Source: Flavivirga amylovorans (lineage in GTDB: Bacteria > Bacteroidota > Bacteroidia > Flavobacteriales > Flavobacteriaceae). Taken from it: DNA of 64,000 nt. How positions within the stretch are numbered: the first letter of the stretch is position 1; every line of letters starts with the position of its first letter. The stretch is taken from positions 62,001-126,000 of the forward strand of contig NZ_JAUOEM010000008.1 of NCBI RefSeq assembly GCF_030540875.1, read 5' to 3'. The position numbers and the translations under genes are program-made. The notes below the pieces were generated by a model, which made no database searches, was not told the DNA's origin, and saw only the letters and a program-made list of their open reading frames with translations. Positions 61,084-64,000 of this stretch are shown piece by piece.

Positions 61084-61292
61084 ATTGTTTTAAAAAACTA
61101 GAAGGCAAAAATAATGGTTTCTTTTATAAAAATACCCTTAAATCTTAAAATAAAGTTGTATCATTGCAGTAATAATTCTCAACAACCGCTATTACAAGTG
61201 GTTAAATTCTTCAGAATAAGAAATCATTTTTCAGAATTACTCAAAGTTTATATTCAAAAAAAATATCACATATCATATTCAATTAAGCATAA

Positions 61293-62963
61293 ATGTTTGA
61301 AATTTCACAATTAAAAGAAAAAAAACTCTCTGATTTACAAGAGATTGCAAAAAAATTGAGCGTCCCCAAATATCGTTCTTTAAAAAAATTAGATCTAGTT
61401 TACCAAATACTAGATCAACAAGCTGCCGATCCAAAGGCAGTTAAAGCTGTAGTTGCACCAACCGAAACAACAGAAAACAAAACAGAAAGTAAGCCCAAAC
61501 CAGCAAGAAAACCTAGACAGCGTGTTCAAAAGCCTACTAAAAGTGCACCTGTTAAGAATGTAGAAAACGCTCCGGTTGACAAAAAAGAGGAAATCCCTAC
61601 CCCTAAAGCTGTTGAAGCTATTGAAAAAGCTAACACTCCTCCCTCTCATCCTGTCAATAAACAGAATAAGGAAGAGCAAAAACAGGACAACAAGCCTAAA
61701 CAAAAAAATCAAAACGATAATCAGCAAAAACCTCACCAGAGGCGTGATAATAATCAACAAAAAAACCAACATAGAAACCAAAAGAATGGTAATGTTGACT
61801 CTGGTAATAAAGATGGTAGAAACCGTTACAGAGAACCAGATTTTGAATTTGATGCTATTATAGAAAGTGAAGGTGTTTTAGATATTATGCAAGATGGATA
61901 TGGGTTCTTACGCTCTTCTGATTATAATTACCTATCATCACCAGATGATATTTATGTTTCGCAATCACAAATTAGATTATTCGGTTTAAAAACTGGAGAT
62001 ACCGTTCTTGGTCATGTAAGACCTCCAAAAGAGGGTGAAAAATATTTCCCATTAATTAAAGTAAGTAAAATTAATGGTCAAAATCCTAATGTCGTTAGAG
62101 ATAGAGTCTCTTTTGAGCATTTAACCCCATTATTTCCACAAGAAAAATTCAATTTGGCTGAAAAGCAAAGTACTATTTCTACTAGAATAATGGACTTGTT
62201 CTCTCCGATAGGAAAAGGACAACGTGGTATGATAGTATCACAACCAAAAACTGGTAAAACAATGTTATTAAAGGATGTTGCAAATGCTATAGCAGCAAAC
62301 CATCCTGAAGTATATCAAATGATTTTACTAATTGATGAGCGTCCAGAAGAGGTAACAGATATGCAACGTAATGTACGTGGTGAAGTTATTGCTTCAACGT
62401 TCGATAAAGAAGCTCATGAACACGTAAAGATTGCAAACATCGTACTAGAAAAAGCTAAAAGATTAGTTGAATGTGGTCATGATGTTGTCATCCTTTTAGA
62501 TTCTATTACACGTTTAGCAAGAGCATACAATACCGTACAACCAGCATCTGGAAAAATACTAAGTGGTGGTGTAGATGCAAATGCACTTCACAAACCAAAA
62601 CGTTTCTTTGGTGCTGCCAGAAATATAGAAAATGGTGGTTCGTTAACCATTATTGCTACTGCATTAACTGAAACTGGTTCTAAAATGGACGAAGTCATCT
62701 TTGAAGAATTTAAAGGAACTGGTAACATGGAATTACAATTAGATAGAAAAATTTCTAATCGTAGAATTTTCCCTGCTATCGATCTTACTTCATCTAGTAC
62801 GCGTCGTGATGATATATTACTGGATGCAAACACCATTCAACGCATGTGGGTAATGCGTAAGTATCTTGCAGACATGAACCCTGTTGAAGCCATGGAATTC
62901 ATTAACGATCGTTTCAAACAAACAAGAAACAACGAAGAGTTTTTAATATCTATGAATGGATAA
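61293..62963 (+). CDS. rho: transcription termination factor Rho
   Basis: Rho is the hexameric RNA helicase that ends transcription of untranslated RNA. The 556-residue protein is longer than the 419 residues of the enteric enzyme because of a low-complexity insert: Rho_N domain at residues 1-45 ([20 protein letters not shown]), then a Lys/Asn/Gln-rich disordered region (about 55-185, for example [19 protein letters not shown]), then the RNA-binding domain (about 187-265). The ATPase follows, with Walker [19 protein letters not shown] near 316 and [20 protein letters not shown]. Such inserts are typical of Bacteroidota Rho and may aid RNA loading. ATG at 61293 is the first start. A terminator follows. 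Confidence 0.97.
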   Translation: MFEISQLKEKKLSDLQEIAKKLSVPKYRSLKKLDLVYQILDQQAADPKAVKAVVAPTETTENKTESKPKPARKPRQRVQKPTKSAPVKNVENAPVDKKEEIPTPKAVEAIEKANTPPSHPVNKQNKEEQKQDNKPKQKNQNDNQQKPHQRRDNNQQKNQHRNQKNGNVDSGNKDGRNRYREPDFEFDAIIESEGVLDIMQDGYGFLRSSDYNYLSSPDDIYVSQSQIRLFGLKTGDTVLGHVRPPKEGEKYFPLIKVSKINGQNPNVVRDRVSFEHLTPLFPQEKFNLAEKQSTISTRIMDLFSPIGKGQRGMIVSQPKTGKTMLLKDVANAIAANHPEVYQMILLIDERPEEVTDMQRNVRGEVIASTFDKEAHEHVKIANIVLEKAKRLVECGHDVVILLDSITRLARAYNTVQPASGKILSGGVDANALHKPKRFFGAARNIENGGSLTIIATALTETGSKMDEVIFEEFKGTGNMELQLDRKISNRRIFPAIDLTSSSTRRDDILLDANTIQRMWVMRKYLADMNPVEAMEFINDRFKQTRNNEEFLISMNG

Positions 62964-62990
62964 ACTCGCTAATAAATAAACTAACATTGA

Positions 62991-63022
62991 AAAGCCTTAA
63001 TATAACTGTTAAGGCTTTTTAT
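62991..63022 (+). terminator. intrinsic terminator after rho
   Basis: AAAAGCCTTA and TAAGGCTTTT form a 10-bp stem with a 10-base loop and a T-rich end. Confidence 0.88.
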
Positions 63023-63131
63023 TTAGATTTAATACTTCTCCTAATAGAATAAGTATTTCATTTACAGAAATTTTCTATTAAACTATTAAAAAAGTGAGAG
63101 CAATACCTCCCAATGTATGTTTATTGATAAT

Positions 63132-63291
63132 GAACTCATTTAGACTTTTTCAATTTGCTAAAAAATGGCTGTTTTCAGCTCTGTTTTTGTCTTTTTTTCC
63201 TTCCGTAGCTCTGCTATGCAACTCAAAAAAGTCTTCAACATAGGCAAAAACTTCTAATTTTCGCTTAAATCCAAAAAGTCTAAATAAGTTC
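63132..63291 (-). mobile_element. MITE-like element, copy 3 (inverted)
   Basis: This 160-bp copy is inverted relative to the first two. It has the terminal repeat GAACTCATTTAGACTTTTT at the left and its complement (with one change, TAAATAAGTTC) at the right. It is flanked by a perfect 3-bp duplication AAT (63129-63131 and 63292-63294). It sits in intergenic DNA between rho and the next gene and disrupts nothing visible. Confidence 0.92.
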
Positions 63292-63452
63292 AATACTTTT
63301 TAAGAAAATCTTCTAGATTGCTTTATAGTTCTTTTCTTTTTTTAGTATGTTAGCTTCTACAAATATAAAATGTCTTTACTCAAAACCCTTAGCCTCAAAT
63401 CAAATTAAAAATGGTTTTAGACAAATTGAATAAGACTAACTAACCTACGATC

Positions 63453-64000
63453 ATGACTGAAAATAAAAGACTAAAAATTGGAGAAGGAAAAATTAGTGGT
63501 TATATCTCCATTTTCTTGGCGATAATATGCTTTGGAGCCACATTCTGTGCATACTTTCCTGATTATTTAACGACTGCAGATTTTCGTGAATTATATAAAC
63601 CAAACTATATTAAATGGGCATTCTTTATAATCCTAACATTGTCCTTTGGGTTTGCTTTAACTAGTTTTATCTTAAGTAAAAAAACGAAGCTAGGCTTTTT
63701 TGCTATATTAATAATAGCTGCCGCCATTTTCATGGCTTCCACATTACCTGAATACAAAGAAATAGACTCTAAATCTTTCACAATCGGAATGGATTGGCTT
63801 TTGCTAGATATACTAATCTCCGCATTTATTTTTATTCCTATGGAATTGTTTTTACCAAAAAGGTTAGAGCAAACTAAATTTCATCAGGAATGGAGAACAG
63901 ATTTAGTTTACTTTATTATTAGTCATTTACTAATTCAAGTTACTGGAGTTCTTATACAATTGCCTGCTGTAGTTGCATTTTCAGGTATAGGGTTAACAGG
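63453..64000 (+). CDS. sterol desaturase family membrane protein, 3' end cut by window
   Basis: ATG at 63453 opens a frame that runs off the right edge. The start, MTENKRLKIGEGKISGYISI then FLAIICFGATFCAYFPDYLT, and the following helices (about 15-38, 55-75, 80-100, 115-135) match the N-terminal part of Bacteroidota sterol desaturase/fatty acid hydroxylase family proteins. QEWRTDLVYFIISHLLIQVT leads into the catalytic half, whose His-rich iron motifs would lie beyond the window, so activity cannot be judged. It is preceded by the third element copy. Confidence 0.75.
   Translation, partial: MTENKRLKIGEGKISGYISIFLAIICFGATFCAYFPDYLTTADFRELYKPNYIKWAFFIILTLSFGFALTSFILSKKTKLGFFAILIIAAAIFMASTLPEYKEIDSKSFTIGMDWLLLDILISAFIFIPMELFLPKRLEQTKFHQEWRTDLVYFIISHLLIQVTGVLIQLPAVVAFSGIGLT

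Noticed and set aside
61410-61863. Openings on both strands within the Rho insert
   Set aside because: They result from the biased Lys/Asn/Gln-rich insert of rho.

Overview
The window is a stretch of chromosome from a low-GC member of the Bacteroidota, very probably a marine-type Flavobacteriaceae species. The evidence is the very AT-rich intergenic DNA, promoters of the TAnnTTTG type, few Shine-Dalgarno sequences, and typical family content: glutamine synthetase III, BT_3928-type DoxX protein, DUF3078, DUF4293, DUF1599, DUF3667 and DUF4920 proteins, a Rho factor with a long disordered insert, and many short lipoproteins. Most genes are ordinary housekeeping genes. I see no phage, plasmid, CRISPR array, secretion locus or recognisable defence island.

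Layout. 1-7.9 kb: DUF4920 lipoprotein (cut by the window edge), ilvE, a MazG-like hydrolase, lipoproteins, an M49 peptidase, and SRPBCC/GyrI with crcB. 8-12.2 kb: AraC regulator with an MDR oxidoreductase, followed by an attC-like palindrome, then DUF1684 and a cytochrome P450. 12.2-17 kb: a possible small RNA, MFS and VOC genes, a DJ-1/PfpI lipoprotein whose signal peptide is interrupted by a 160-bp element, and an Lrp regulator flanked by two short helical proteins. 17-28.5 kb: REP-like repeats, fused isobutyryl-CoA mutase icmF, purU, DUF4197, a BtuF-like protein, pyrF, prfA and a compact ABC pair. 28.5-37.2 kb: B12-dependent ribonucleotide reductase, DUF3078, purM, and divergent glutamine synthetases III and II. 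37.2-44 kb: second copy of the element, a Ca/Na antiporter, a BlaI/M56 sensor pair, a gene-poor kilobase with tiny ORFs, an XRE-S24 regulator with an exonuclease/GIY-YIG nuclease, and tRNA-Arg(ACG). 44-48.4 kb: a Crp/Fnr-controlled sulfur module (two YeeE halves, TauE, MBL-rhodanese, HMA protein). 48.4-64 kb: clpS, prmA, tpiA, TlpA, an oligopeptide-type permease whose start lies against a heptanucleotide tandem repeat, BT_3928 protein, DUF1599, folP, cdaA, DUF3667, an ABC exporter, truA, rho, the third element copy and the start of a sterol desaturase family gene.

How parts fit together. The sulfur module looks like one regulon: the regulator lies just upstream, a perfect TGTGA-N6-TCACA palindrome precedes the MBL-rhodanese promoter, and another palindrome precedes the YeeE promoter. 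XRE-S24 plus exonuclease/GIY-YIG looks like a small damage-response unit, and BlaI plus M56 is a proteolytic signalling pair with tandem operator-like sites. Cobalamin use recurs (icmF, nrdJ, BtuF-like protein).

The most unusual DNA-level features are a MITE-like family (three copies of about 160 bp, 3-bp target duplications) that has split a lipoprotein signal peptide yet appears to supply a new start codon; a 16-copy 7-bp repeat joining the stop of one gene to the ATG-less start of the next; and a REP-type palindrome unit translated inside icmF.
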